Positions 1-8,730 of a stretch of 56,903 nucleotides of DNA are shown here, piece by piece. Position 1 is the first letter of the stretch; each line of letters opens with the position of its first letter. The position numbers and the translations under genes are program-made. The stretch is taken from the IMG/VR virus record IMGVR_UViG_3300025141_008849, positions 1-56,903 of that record; one strand, given 5' to 3'. This DNA is from a virus. The notes below the pieces were generated by a model. The model was not told the origin of the DNA. It did no database searches and saw only the letters and a program-made list of their open reading frames with translations.

Positions 1-2
1 CA

Positions 3-479
3 GATGACTTTGTTATTAAAGGTGCTCCACCTGATATTCCAAAAACAGTAGGGCAAGCAGTACAAATGCGAGATTATGTACAAAAAACATTTAGAGATAG
101 AAACTTAGTAATGTGGCACGGTACAAGCGAAGCACGATGGGAAATAATACAAAATAAAGGGTTACATCCAGGTAAAACTGGCGAAGCATATGTTGATTTA
201 GTGCCAGGCTATTCAGAACATAATATATATCTTGCTACTACTCCTAAAGCGGCACAATATTATGCAAAACGGCAAGCAAAGAAAGACAATTCAAAAGGTA
301 TTGTTTTACAAGTACAAGTACCCAATCCAAATAAAATAGTAGCAGATGATCGATTTGCTCGTGCTTATGATGCCAAAGGAATGGGGCATGATACAAGGCA
401 AATCAAGTCTAGTGTTAGAGAACTAGGTGAAGTTGGTTACAAGGGTTGGATTCCTCCAAAATTCATATCTAAAAAATAA
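3..479 (+). CDS. ADP-ribosyltransferase-like protein, 5' truncated
   Basis: The frame is open to the window edge, so the N-terminus is missing; the Met at 66 is probably internal. The visible part has a PARP/KptA-like ART pattern: WHGTS with the NAD-binding His, a helix ending in NKGLHPG, then NIYLATTPKAAQYYA carrying the conserved Tyr and the following helix, and a late GWIPPKF segment. I could not assign the third catalytic residue (Glu or Gln). T4 packages ADP-ribosyltransferases (Alt) in its head and injects them. The next two genes carry capsid-targeting-like leaders, so a virion role is plausible here but is inference. The fold call is fairly firm and the substrate is unknown. Confidence 0.6.
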   Translation, partial: DDFVIKGAPPDIPKTVGQAVQMRDYVQKTFRDRNLVMWHGTSEARWEIIQNKGLHPGKTGEAYVDLVPGYSEHNIYLATTPKAAQYYAKRQAKKDNSKGIVLQVQVPNPNKIVADDRFARAYDAKGMGHDTRQIKSSVRELGEVGYKGWIPPKFISKK

Positions 480-487
480 AATAAATA
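480..487 (+). promoter_or_regulatory. Candidate T4-type late promoter (AATAAATA)
   Basis: AATAAATAC lies 21 bases upstream of the ATG at 509, just after the stop of the upstream gene. T4-like marine phages use NATAAATA or TATAAATA as the late -10 element without a -35 box. The motif is common by chance in DNA this AT-rich, so only its position before a virion-like gene supports it. Confidence 0.3.
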
Positions 488-508
488 CTAAAAATAATTG
501 GATTATGT

Positions 509-3235
509 ATGAAATCGTCTGAGTTGTTAAATGAAGCAGTTACCGGAGATATAACGGTTGGCTTTGAATTAGAATGTATCGTTCCTATAGATTTCGAAGG
601 ACTGATGCACGATGATATCAATAGTCTAATAGCGGCTAACAATTATCAAGTAGGCGAAGATTCGAGTGTACAAAGCGATGGTACAGAAAACGAAGACGAT
701 ATAGGTATTGAAATAGACATTGGCTCTGTTCCTGGAAAATTTGGACAACAAAGACGAATTGTTGCTAGTCCTGGCGACTTTGCTCACGTAGCAAAATTTA
801 TTGCAGATATGTATGAAGCAGGTATGTATACAAATCATACTTGTGGTTTCCATGCACACTTTGGCTTAGGCGAATTGCGTAGTGCAGATTCATTGCGTAA
901 TTTTTGGTTTGCTTGTTACTTTATTAAAGAAGGCATGTTTAATCGTTATTCTCATTTTACAAATGATCCTAAAGAAATAGACTATAATCGAATAATACCA
1001 ACAATTAATGCAGACGGACAATATCAGTATCAAGAAAGAGCTGGTATTCCTCAATTTGAAGATCAAGAATATGCTAGTTTTCCTATGTACTTTGAAGCAG
1101 TTCAAGAATTTGAAAATTACATGGGACAGTTAAGTTCAAAAGAAGCAAAAATAGAATATGCAATGCAGGTTGCATCTAGCAAATATGGTACAGCAGGATT
1201 TGAAAAATATAATTTAATGAATGTACACGAACAAGGCACCCTCGAATGGCGTGGTTTACGTTTTGGTAATGAGAGAGACGGCAACAACTTTAGAAGAGAC
1301 CAAAAGCATATAATGGATTATTTAAAGTTTGTATATAAATTTACTACAGAACTTGCAAGATCACTTGATAGATTAATGACTTATAAAGTAGGTGGTGTTA
1401 CTTTACAAGAAGTGCAACGAGCATATCAACAAACTTCTCAAACACGTAAATCAGTTTCGGGTGCATTAATAACACAATTTAGAGATTTATTTAATTCATT
1501 TGGAATACCCAAAACAGTAGTTAAAGATGGTGTTACTGCACTGGCACGTAATATTCAAGTCAAACTTAGTTCAACAAAACAAAGTAATTTTGATGCAGAA
1601 AAAATTGCTCAACATATGAGTCATTTTGCATCATTATCATTACCTATATGGCAACAACTTGAATGCATGTCATGTAAATTAGATCCTAATATTATAACTG
1701 GTGTTAAACCAAAATTTGAATTAGAATTAAAAGATGGAAACTTTTCTGGAGCAAAATTTGATTTTAGAAATGTTAAAAACTGGCAGAAGTTATTGGCTTG
1801 GCATGGATTTAATTTTGTTGATTGTGTGTTTGAAAGTTGTGATTTCTTTTGGGATGCCCCTACTAAGTATGGTACATTTAATGGTCCTTATGGATTTGAT
1901 CAATGCACATTTATAGATTGTCATTGGGGATTTCCAGTTGGTTCTAAACCCGACCCAACGTGGCTAAAATTTATAAATGAAGAAGATATTGCATTAGATG
2001 AATGGGGAACAGGATTATCTAACAATGTTATGCCCGAATCTATAACTGAAGCAAATAGCATATTTGATAAAATGAAAGATGTAAACGTTACCTCATCGGA
2101 AACCTGGATGAGACAACAACAGAATGGTAGTCAGTGGTGGGCAGAGCAAGAAGATCCGGGGGCGTATTATGGTGAACAGAGAGAACATACACTTAAAACT
2201 GATAACGGAGAACGGAAAGATATAACCACAACACCAGAAATATGGAATGGTAAAGAGTGGACCAAACACATATCACCAAAACTTCAACAGGATTCAAATT
2301 ATAATACACACCAATGGTTGTCAGGTAGCAAAGATTTAATTGAACCAGACGACAGCGGAAATATCAAAATTGCTCCACTGCCCGGGGACGACGAACAAGA
2401 GGCACCTGAAAATAATAGTGATTGGGATGACGACGATCCGTTTGGTGGACGAGATGCTGATGACTTAATACATGATTTTGAAAATGACGAGGAAGAAAAA
2501 AATACACCCGAACCTGAGCCGGAACCTGAGCCTGAGCCGAAGCCAGAGCCGAAGCCAGAGCCGGAAGACGAAATAAAGCCATTGGATGTTAATCCTCCAA
2601 CGCATCCAAGTGTTGATTTGCCCGAACCTGAGGTAACTGCACCACAAGCACCAGAAATAGACGATATACCAGAACCAGAAAGTGAACCTTTAGTGCCACC
2701 AGTTAAGTTTGATCCAATAACGCCCGACGAATTAGAACCACCGCCTATTCCTGTGCCGTCGACACCTAAACCTAGTGTAACAACACCGTCAAATTTAAAA
2801 CCTAGTACAGGATCGAGTGTTCCACCAACGCCAGAACTTGGCAAATACGACGGAGGACCCAGCGTACCGGGTGGTAAAATTGCAGGACCTAAAGTACCAA
2901 GCACTGGTACAAAACCAGGTAAAATTGCAGGACCGGGCACTAGTACAGGACCAGGCACTAGTACAGGACCAGGCACTAGTACAGGACCGGGCACTAGTAC
3001 AGGACCAGGCACTAGTACAGGACCAGGCACTAGTACAGGACCAGGTAAAGGTAAAGGTAAAGGTAAAGGTAAAGGTACATTTCAAACTGATATAAACGAC
3101 GTAATTAAAAAACTAGAAAAATTACCAGTAGGAATAACAAAAGGAACAGATAGTGCTATCACTGGGGACGAGTGGGACAAAAGCCTGGCAAAGATGAAAG
3201 CAAGTAAAGCAAAAAGATTGGCGAATATGAAATGA
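509..3235 (+). CDS. Amidoligase-like protein with pentapeptide-like and repeat-rich tail; probable virion protein
   Basis: A 908-residue multidomain protein. Residues 1-9 (MKSSELLNE) resemble the T4 capsid-targeting leader cut by prohead protease after L-x-E. Residues 16-250 match the amidoligase (COOH-NH2 ligase, glutamine-synthetase-like) pattern: GFELE at 18-22, SDGTE near 56-60, GIEIDIGS at 66-73, TCGFHAHFG at 111-119 and a late TLEWRGL at 244-250. Residues 403-485 contain pentapeptide-like steps (FSGAKFDFRNV, FVDCVFESCDF, FDQCTFIDC). The rest is low complexity: acidic stretches, a Pro-Glu run near 667-690, six GTSTGP units near 810-845 and a Gly-Lys run. Amidoligases form amide bonds between amino groups and carboxylates of peptides or small molecules. 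The substrate here is unknown. It overlaps the next gene by 4 bases. Confidence 0.65.
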   Translation: MKSSELLNEAVTGDITVGFELECIVPIDFEGLMHDDINSLIAANNYQVGEDSSVQSDGTENEDDIGIEIDIGSVPGKFGQQRRIVASPGDFAHVAKFIADMYEAGMYTNHTCGFHAHFGLGELRSADSLRNFWFACYFIKEGMFNRYSHFTNDPKEIDYNRIIPTINADGQYQYQERAGIPQFEDQEYASFPMYFEAVQEFENYMGQLSSKEAKIEYAMQVASSKYGTAGFEKYNLMNVHEQGTLEWRGLRFGNERDGNNFRRDQKHIMDYLKFVYKFTTELARSLDRLMTYKVGGVTLQEVQRAYQQTSQTRKSVSGALITQFRDLFNSFGIPKTVVKDGVTALARNIQVKLSSTKQSNFDAEKIAQHMSHFASLSLPIWQQLECMSCKLDPNIITGVKPKFELELKDGNFSGAKFDFRNVKNWQKLLAWHGFNFVDCVFESCDFFWDAPTKYGTFNGPYGFDQCTFIDCHWGFPVGSKPDPTWLKFINEEDIALDEWGTGLSNNVMPESITEANSIFDKMKDVNVTSSETWMRQQQNGSQWWAEQEDPGAYYGEQREHTLKTDNGERKDITTTPEIWNGKEWTKHISPKLQQDSNYNTHQWLSGSKDLIEPDDSGNIKIAPLPGDDEQEAPENNSDWDDDDPFGGRDADDLIHDFENDEEEKNTPEPEPEPEPEPKPEPKPEPEDEIKPLDVNPPTHPSVDLPEPEVTAPQAPEIDDIPEPESEPLVPPVKFDPITPDELEPPPIPVPSTPKPSVTTPSNLKPSTGSSVPPTPELGKYDGGPSVPGGKIAGPKVPSTGTKPGKIAGPGTSTGPGTSTGPGTSTGPGTSTGPGTSTGPGTSTGPGKGKGKGKGKGTFQTDINDVIKKLEKLPVGITKGTDSAITGDEWDKSLAKMKASKAKRLANMK
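2936..3043 (+). repeat. Six tandem 18-bp units inside the amidoligase-like gene
   Basis: Six head-to-tail copies of an 18-bp unit, ggcactagtacaggacca, varying only at the last base. They encode GTSTGP repeats. Because 18 is a multiple of three, gain or loss of units changes protein length without breaking the frame. They sit inside a coding region and have no spacers, so this is not a CRISPR array. Confidence 0.95.
3044..3073 (+). repeat. Five tandem GGTAAA hexamers (Gly-Lys run)
   Basis: Directly follows the 18-bp repeat. Five perfect hexamers encode alternating Gly-Lys, giving a short basic flexible segment just before the C-terminal 50 residues. Confidence 0.95.
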
Positions 3236-5409
3236 GAGTTACTGAATTTTTAATAGAAAGTATAGTTGGCGATTTACGTAATAGTATTGTTCGTGGTTTA
3301 AAACCAGAATTTGGTCCTGGTAATAACACATACGAAGGTATTTTAAATGGGTTTGATCAAACTGCAAAATTTGCTAAAGATTCATTTACTAAAGACGCCG
3401 GCGGAATTGATAATTCAAAAGTTGTTTGGGCATTGCAATGGTATGTATTAGATACTAAAATGCATTACTTAGATAAAAGCCCAGCGACTGAGCAGTATAA
3501 CCTTTTTACAGATAAAGAAAAACAAAGAATTATGAATACTGCAAATAAAAAAGGTGTACGAATAGGCAGTCAACAAGTACGTAATATATGGCCAGGAGGC
3601 GGTCCTAGTGATTGGTTTATGGCATATGATCACTTTGCAGGTACACACGGTATTGCAAATAAAGTTCAAAATTTAGCATTTGATCCGGCTACAACTCCAC
3701 GAGACTTACATAATGAATTACAAAAAATAGAAACCGATTGGTTAGAAACACTTAAAGATGACAAACGAGCAATCCAACACGGTGGATCAATGACCGACAT
3801 GGATTCAGGTGAAGTGGGTGATTGGAAAGAACTTTACAATGTAATGATGGAATTTGAAGATGGTGGTTGTTGGTTCAACTTAAACAGATCGCATTGTGAA
3901 AAAGAAGGTGAGTCAATGGGTCATTGTGGTAATAAAGCCGACTTTGATGAAAACGAAACAATTTATAGTTACAGAACACCTTCAAAAGATAAAGACGGAT
4001 ACTGGATACCACACTTAACTTTTATATATAATAACATAACCGGACTGTTAGGTGAAATGAAAGGCTATGGTAATAAAAAACCTAGTGAAAAATATCACAA
4101 TGTAATTGAAGCATTAATAACTTCTCCTTGGGTTAAAGAAGGTATTAGAGGCGGAGGTTACTTACCTGAAGAAAACTTTAGTGTATGGGATTTAGATAAT
4201 GCAGAGGAACTAATTAAAAAGAAGCCGTTACTTGCTGGTGATAATTTAGACAAGTATATGTATGAAATTGGATTAGATAAAGGGTTTGAAAAACTAATTC
4301 AAGCACGTATAGGCGAAGATGCAGTTTTTGAAATACAAGATGACGTCTGGGCATCAAAGGCCAACACAGGACAATACCTATATAAAGTCGAAGTTAGACT
4401 AACAGAGAAATACAAAAACTTTGCCGAATTAATAAATGCAGAGTTCCACGATTCACCATACAATATGCTTTTAAAATACCATCACACTTCAGACTCAGTT
4501 CCGTGGAGTACAAGCGAAACAGCACACGATGTAGCCGCCGAAGACGAGCATTTAGAATCTGAACGTCTTGAACGTATTTTACAATATAGTCCGCCTGCTG
4601 TCAACAGAATTATAGTCGAGGAATTAGCACATTATAGTGGTGACGATCCAAGTAAAGTAGAAGAAAATATATGGGAATATTTACAAAACCATGGTGGTAA
4701 ATTTTCAGATTGGATTATAGATGCAACTCGTGAAGCGATTGTAAATGGATATGAAGAAGGATTTCATCATGAAATAAGAAATCAAGCAGTACATCATATT
4801 GAAAGTTTAAATAATAATTATTTTGGCTGGGGTGCTAAAGAATCACAATTAACAATACAGGCCGCAAAGCCAGGCCGTTGGGATTTAGATGATAACGAAT
4901 GTTTTGTAACGGCATTACTAATGGAATTGGTAGAAATTATTACAGACATGGAACGTGATGGTGAATATGTACCACGTGATTGGTGGTCAAATTATGCAGT
5001 AGAAAGTGACGACGAAGAAATATTTACTGCTGAAAATATATATGCAAATACTACTTGGGATTATATTAGAGCAATAAAAGATTTTAGCCAAAGCATGATG
5101 CACGCCCCGGACTTACATGATGGTGAAGCATTCCACGAAAAATATGATAGATTACGGCAAGGTGTGGGCGACCCGTTACATGACATGAGTGCTAAAAGGT
5201 TAGAATCAGCAGAAAACTGGAAACCAATACTAGACGAAGACGGCAATGATCAAATGATGCCGTTGATAAAAAAACTTAATAAAATTGTTAAAACTAAAAA
5301 GCAAAGTAAAAGCGATCATGATAATATGCATAGACTCGCACAATTAGCAGGATTAAATAATCCCGATAAAACAGTACATAAAGTACTTAAAAAAAGAGGA
5401 TATACTTGA
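3232..5409 (+). CDS. PcfJ-like protein with capsid-targeting-like leader
   Basis: A 725-residue protein. Its leader (MRVTEFLIESIVGDL) aligns residue by residue with that of the preceding gene (MKSSELLNEAVTGDI), giving a shared M-basic-x-S/T-E-L/F-L-x-E-A/S pattern with a predicted cut after Glu9. Residues 226-296 hold GESMGHCGN, then an YSYRTP strand, PHLTFIY and GEMKGYGNKKP, in the same order as the His-Cys and (Q/M)KG..N.(K)P motifs of PcfJ-like proteins. The C-terminal 400 residues are acidic and helical-looking and I do not recognise them. The ATGA overlap with the amidoligase-like gene implies coupled expression. The biochemical role of the domain is not established. Confidence 0.5.
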   Translation: MRVTEFLIESIVGDLRNSIVRGLKPEFGPGNNTYEGILNGFDQTAKFAKDSFTKDAGGIDNSKVVWALQWYVLDTKMHYLDKSPATEQYNLFTDKEKQRIMNTANKKGVRIGSQQVRNIWPGGGPSDWFMAYDHFAGTHGIANKVQNLAFDPATTPRDLHNELQKIETDWLETLKDDKRAIQHGGSMTDMDSGEVGDWKELYNVMMEFEDGGCWFNLNRSHCEKEGESMGHCGNKADFDENETIYSYRTPSKDKDGYWIPHLTFIYNNITGLLGEMKGYGNKKPSEKYHNVIEALITSPWVKEGIRGGGYLPEENFSVWDLDNAEELIKKKPLLAGDNLDKYMYEIGLDKGFEKLIQARIGEDAVFEIQDDVWASKANTGQYLYKVEVRLTEKYKNFAELINAEFHDSPYNMLLKYHHTSDSVPWSTSETAHDVAAEDEHLESERLERILQYSPPAVNRIIVEELAHYSGDDPSKVEENIWEYLQNHGGKFSDWIIDATREAIVNGYEEGFHHEIRNQAVHHIESLNNNYFGWGAKESQLTIQAAKPGRWDLDDNECFVTALLMELVEIITDMERDGEYVPRDWWSNYAVESDDEEIFTAENIYANTTWDYIRAIKDFSQSMMHAPDLHDGEAFHEKYDRLRQGVGDPLHDMSAKRLESAENWKPILDEDGNDQMMPLIKKLNKIVKTKKQSKSDHDNMHRLAQLAGLNNPDKTVHKVLKKRGYT

Positions 5410-5420
5410 CCACATAGTCA

Positions 5421-5439
5421 TTAACGTGGTTCACGTTAA
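5421..5439 (+). repeat. Perfect inverted repeat TTAACGTG-gtt-CACGTTAA
   Basis: Perfect 8-bp arms with a 3-base loop lie 12 bases after the stop of the PcfJ-like gene and 3 bases before the next ATG. There is no T-tract, so a regulator site or mRNA hairpin over the ribosome site is likelier than a classical terminator. Confidence 0.6.
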
Positions 5440-5441
5440 AG

Positions 5442-5684
5442 ATGAGACATAAATTATTTGCCATACTTGTTTCAGATAATGCAGATGATGAAATTTGGCA
5501 TGATTTAGCAGTTCAAAATAAATTAGAAATATTTGATCGCTGGTTTAAAAAAACAGGTTATAAACGAGATAAAGACTATATTTTTATACAAAACTATGTA
5601 AGTACTGATTATCTGCTTACAATAGAAGTCTTTGTTGAGATACGCAAAAAATGGTTAGAGGTATTATATAAACTTCGTTGGTAG
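5442..5684 (+). CDS. Small protein of unknown function (80 aa)
   Basis: I do not recognise this protein. It is 80 residues with mixed charge and many aromatics (DRWFKKTG, DYIFIQNYV), and no signal peptide or membrane segment. It starts three bases after an inverted repeat that may hide its ribosome site, and lies 13 bases before the thermonuclease gene, so the two may share a transcript. Confidence 0.55.
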   Translation: MRHKLFAILVSDNADDEIWHDLAVQNKLEIFDRWFKKTGYKRDKDYIFIQNYVSTDYLLTIEVFVEIRKKWLEVLYKLRW

Positions 5685-5697
5685 AATAGGAGAAAAT

Positions 5698-6216
5698 ATG
5701 GCAACGTATAAAGAAGATGAAAGCGGCTGTCCATTCATTTATAGAGTGGGAGCAGTAACAAAAGTAGTAGATGGTGACACATTAGATTGTGTATTCGATT
5801 TAGGCTTTGATGTTATGGTAAAACATCGTGTAAGGATGCTTGGTATCGATACACCTGAGTCAAGAACACGAAACAAAAATGAAAAAGTATACGGCTTACT
5901 AAGTAAGGCCGCACTTAAATCATGGGTGCATTGGGCAGTTATGTCAGACAGAGATGACATTGACATTCAAATTAGATGTCCAGAAGCAGACAGCCGAGGT
6001 AAGTTCGGTAGAATTTTAGGCGAAGTTTGGGTAAACTGTAATGCAGAAGGTGAGTATGGCGGTTGGACTAATGTCAACAAATGGCTTTGTGAAAACGGAC
6101 ATGCAGTTGGCTATTGGGGGCAAAACAAAGATGATGTTATACCTGAACATAAGGCAAATAGAGAATTTTTAGCAGAGCACGGTAAACAAGAACTTTTACA
6201 ATGGGACGACAATTAA
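5698..6216 (+). CDS. Thermonuclease-like (SNase/TNase family) nuclease
   Basis: A 172-residue staphylococcal-nuclease-fold enzyme that should cut DNA or RNA with Ca2+. All expected residues are visible: VVDGDTLDC (Ca-binding Asp), RMLGIDTPES (the Arg35 and Glu43 equivalents) around residues 45-55, and GKFGRILGEV near 101-110 (Arg87 equivalent). No signal peptide is seen, so it acts in the cell or is packaged. AGGAG precedes the ATG with good spacing. A role in host DNA degradation or nucleotide scavenging would fit. Its end overlaps the next start by 16 bases. Confidence 0.88.
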   Translation: MATYKEDESGCPFIYRVGAVTKVVDGDTLDCVFDLGFDVMVKHRVRMLGIDTPESRTRNKNEKVYGLLSKAALKSWVHWAVMSDRDDIDIQIRCPEADSRGKFGRILGEVWVNCNAEGEYGGWTNVNKWLCENGHAVGYWGQNKDDVIPEHKANREFLAEHGKQELLQWDDN

Positions 6217-7190
6217 TAAAAATAGCCTGTCTTGGCACAAGCCATACTGCCGGCATGGACGAAAATCGCAATACGTTTGAATTTTATGATAGTTGGCCTG
6301 GTATTTTAAGCAAATATTTAACTAAGCACAATATAGACAATTACATATATAATGCCGGTGAACCCGGAGCACCTCTTGATTTCTATCCAACAAAAATTTT
6401 AAACTTATACAATGAATTTAAGCCTGATATGTTTATTATTGAAGTGCCTGATACTGATAAAATTGATATAGATATGTCAGATACTATGACAGGTGATCCA
6501 ATTGAAAAAAGAAAAACGTATCATAAAATATTTTCTAGACAAATTGTTACTACTAAAGATTGGGTTAAAGGAGAAGAGCAAAAGCACAAAGTAAATTTTG
6601 CTAGAGCAGAATGCGTAGATTTTTATCATAAAGGAATTGATAAGAAAGATGTAGAGATAGGATTTAAAGGTTCAGGCTCACCAGTAATAGACCAATTCTA
6701 TCAAAGTTTTAATTTAGATGATAGGATAAAAAACATTGTATCAGAAAAATTTAACGAACTTAAAAAGGGTGTAGGAGCAAAAAATTTCCCACATGTGCTT
6801 TCATATCTTTATACTAAATCAATTATTACTGATGGCAGTGATACAGAAATGACACAATATTTGTCAACTATATTGGGCCTAATTAATACATTTAAAGTAT
6901 TAGGTATTAAATTTTTATTATATAAACACACTCCTACGTGGTTTACACATCATAATATTTTTTTAGAAACATATAAACCTTTGTTAAATAACCCAGAATA
7001 TTGGCTTACTGGTAATATGTTTTTTAATTTTAGAGACTGGACAAAAACAAAAGCACAAGCAATAGAAAGCGAACTTCATTGGGAAATTCTTTGGAAAGAA
7101 ATGTTTGTAGATACAGTACATTTTAAACCATATGTATTTGAAATGTTTGTCGATGAATTAATGGGACCAGCAATAAAGAAATTATGCTAA
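6201..7190 (+). CDS. SGNH/GDSL-hydrolase-like protein
   Basis: A 329-residue protein with an SGNH layout: block I ACLGTSHTAG near residue 10 with the nucleophile Ser, an NAGEPGAP block II-like turn, and a C-terminal DTVHFKP that matches the block V Asp-x-x-His pair. This family hydrolyses esters, including acetyl groups on glycans; some members transfer acyl groups. There is no signal peptide. It is the first of three adjacent SGNH-like genes joined by short overlaps, suggesting one translational unit. The middle 150 residues are not recognised. Confidence 0.6.
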   Translation: MGRQLIKIACLGTSHTAGMDENRNTFEFYDSWPGILSKYLTKHNIDNYIYNAGEPGAPLDFYPTKILNLYNEFKPDMFIIEVPDTDKIDIDMSDTMTGDPIEKRKTYHKIFSRQIVTTKDWVKGEEQKHKVNFARAECVDFYHKGIDKKDVEIGFKGSGSPVIDQFYQSFNLDDRIKNIVSEKFNELKKGVGAKNFPHVLSYLYTKSIITDGSDTEMTQYLSTILGLINTFKVLGIKFLLYKHTPTWFTHHNIFLETYKPLLNNPEYWLTGNMFFNFRDWTKTKAQAIESELHWEILWKEMFVDTVHFKPYVFEMFVDELMGPAIKKLC

Positions 7191-7969
7191 TATGTATAGG
7201 TTGTAGTTGGACGTACGGAAACGAAATTCCAGAAACAGATTGCTTTAATTATGCTTATCCTGTACACTTAGGTAAGTTATTAAACAAGGAAGTTGTAAAT
7301 TTAGGAATGCCGGGCGGAAGTAACGAAAATCATCTAGTAAATTTTATTACATATGTTGCTAATAACAAAATACCAAAAGATACAGTAGCAGTATTTCAAA
7401 CAACAGAATTTGTTAGGAAACTAGGATTTAAACAAAGTAGTTTAACAAACTATTTTAGAGGTAAACTTGTTAAAGCATCTGCTTGGGTTGATAGAGAAAA
7501 TTACTGGCTTAGTTTACATACTGGTGCACCAGATGATAAACGATATAAAGAGTTTGGATTAAGTTGGAAAAACTATATAATAAATCAAATGTGTGATGAG
7601 GAATTAGTGCATAGGAATTTTTTACAATTTTATAAATTTCAACTTATATGTAAAGGATTAGGTATAAAACATTTTATTAAACCTGGCTGGATTCATCCGG
7701 CACATGCAGTACGACATAAAATAGAAAGTCGTAAATTATTAAATATAACCAACGGAATGGATTGGAATAGTATTTCGGAAATTCCAATGATACAACATAT
7801 ATTTGATGAAACAGGATACAATTATAAAGAATATTTTGATTGGGGAAATATGCAAGGGCCTAAACCTAAAAAGTTTAAAGATCATGTTAAAGACTATATG
7901 CATTTTTTTCATCCTACTAAAAAAGGACATGAACTTATAGCGAAACATATGTACAAGGAGATAACATGA
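7184..7969 (+). CDS. SGNH-hydrolase-like protein, tandem paralogue A
   Basis: A 261-residue protein starting MLICIGCSWTYG, an SGNH block I with Ser at residue 9, followed by NLGMPGGSNENHL (block II/III with Gly and Asn) and ending DYMHFFHPTKKGHELIA, which carries the block V Asp/His and the usual xGHxxIA helix. It is clearly paralogous to the next gene (GCSWT-G-EIP, SNE, KDT-A--QTT, FHP---GH). No signal peptide. A glycan acyl-esterase or acyltransferase role is inferred from the fold only. Confidence 0.65.
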   Translation: MLICIGCSWTYGNEIPETDCFNYAYPVHLGKLLNKEVVNLGMPGGSNENHLVNFITYVANNKIPKDTVAVFQTTEFVRKLGFKQSSLTNYFRGKLVKASAWVDRENYWLSLHTGAPDDKRYKEFGLSWKNYIINQMCDEELVHRNFLQFYKFQLICKGLGIKHFIKPGWIHPAHAVRHKIESRKLLNITNGMDWNSISEIPMIQHIFDETGYNYKEYFDWGNMQGPKPKKFKDHVKDYMHFFHPTKKGHELIAKHMYKEIT

Positions 7970-8730
7970 TTATATGTATAGGATGCAGTTGGACACACGG
8001 AATTGAAATACCAAAAGAAGATCCGTGGAATTATGCATGGCCAAAATTACTTGCAGATAAATTAGACACTGATGCAGTAAACTTAGGAGAACCTAGTGCA
8101 AGTAACGAAGGCATGGTAATTAATTTTTTAACATATATAGCAAATAATGACGTACCTAAAGATACTATTGCTATTATGCAAACAACAGACTTTGATAGGA
8201 AAGCCGCTTTTAGAAAAAAATCGTTGTTAGAAGAAAGTGATAATGTTCCAGCAAATGAATGGGTTAGTAGACACGACTATTGGGTTAGTTTACATGCCGC
8301 TGATGGCAAGTATCCTGAATTAATGCCATGTCTTGAAGCATATCTAAAAGAAGAACATTGCGTAGTTGAACAAGTAAGTAGAAATTTTTTACAAATATTA
8401 CAATTTCAAATGATATGTAGAGCATTAGGAATACGTTATTATGTAAAACCTGCTTGGTGTCATCCTGCACATTATTTAAAACACTATATAAGCAACATTA
8501 AAACACTTAATATAAACAACGGTATTGACTGGAGTATGGTTGCTAAAGAACCTATGATACAAGACATATTTTGGAAAGCAGGCGATGAAAAAGTGTGGGA
8601 CTGGGAAGAAATGACAATACCGCTTAAAGATGATCATAAAGTTGCAGGCGATTTAATGTATGATTTTCACCCATCAGAAAAAGGACACAAAGTCATAGCA
8701 GAAGAATTATATAAATGGATAAACAATTAA
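7966..8730 (+). CDS. SGNH-hydrolase-like protein, tandem paralogue B
   Basis: A 254-residue duplicate of the preceding gene, overlapping it by 4 bases (ATGA). It shows the same landmarks: MIICIGCSWTHGIEIP, NLGEPSASNEGMV, IAIMQTTDFDRKAAF and MYDFHPSEKGHKVIAEE. The two copies have diverged widely outside the motifs, so the duplication is old and both are probably kept for different substrates. Catalytic Ser, Gly, Asn and His positions are all preserved. Confidence 0.65.
   Translation: MIICIGCSWTHGIEIPKEDPWNYAWPKLLADKLDTDAVNLGEPSASNEGMVINFLTYIANNDVPKDTIAIMQTTDFDRKAAFRKKSLLEESDNVPANEWVSRHDYWVSLHAADGKYPELMPCLEAYLKEEHCVVEQVSRNFLQILQFQMICRALGIRYYVKPAWCHPAHYLKHYISNIKTLNINNGIDWSMVAKEPMIQDIFWKAGDEKVWDWEEMTIPLKDDHKVAGDLMYDFHPSEKGHKVIAEELYKWINN

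Noticed and set aside
2299-3030. Long minus-strand frame opposite the amidoligase-like gene's tail
   Set aside because: It is made of antisense Pro, Gly and Ser runs produced by the tandem repeats. The plus-strand gene has domain motifs and proper overlaps, while this frame has none.
2936-3073. CRISPR-like repeats
   Set aside because: The units are contiguous with no spacers and lie in frame in a coding region.
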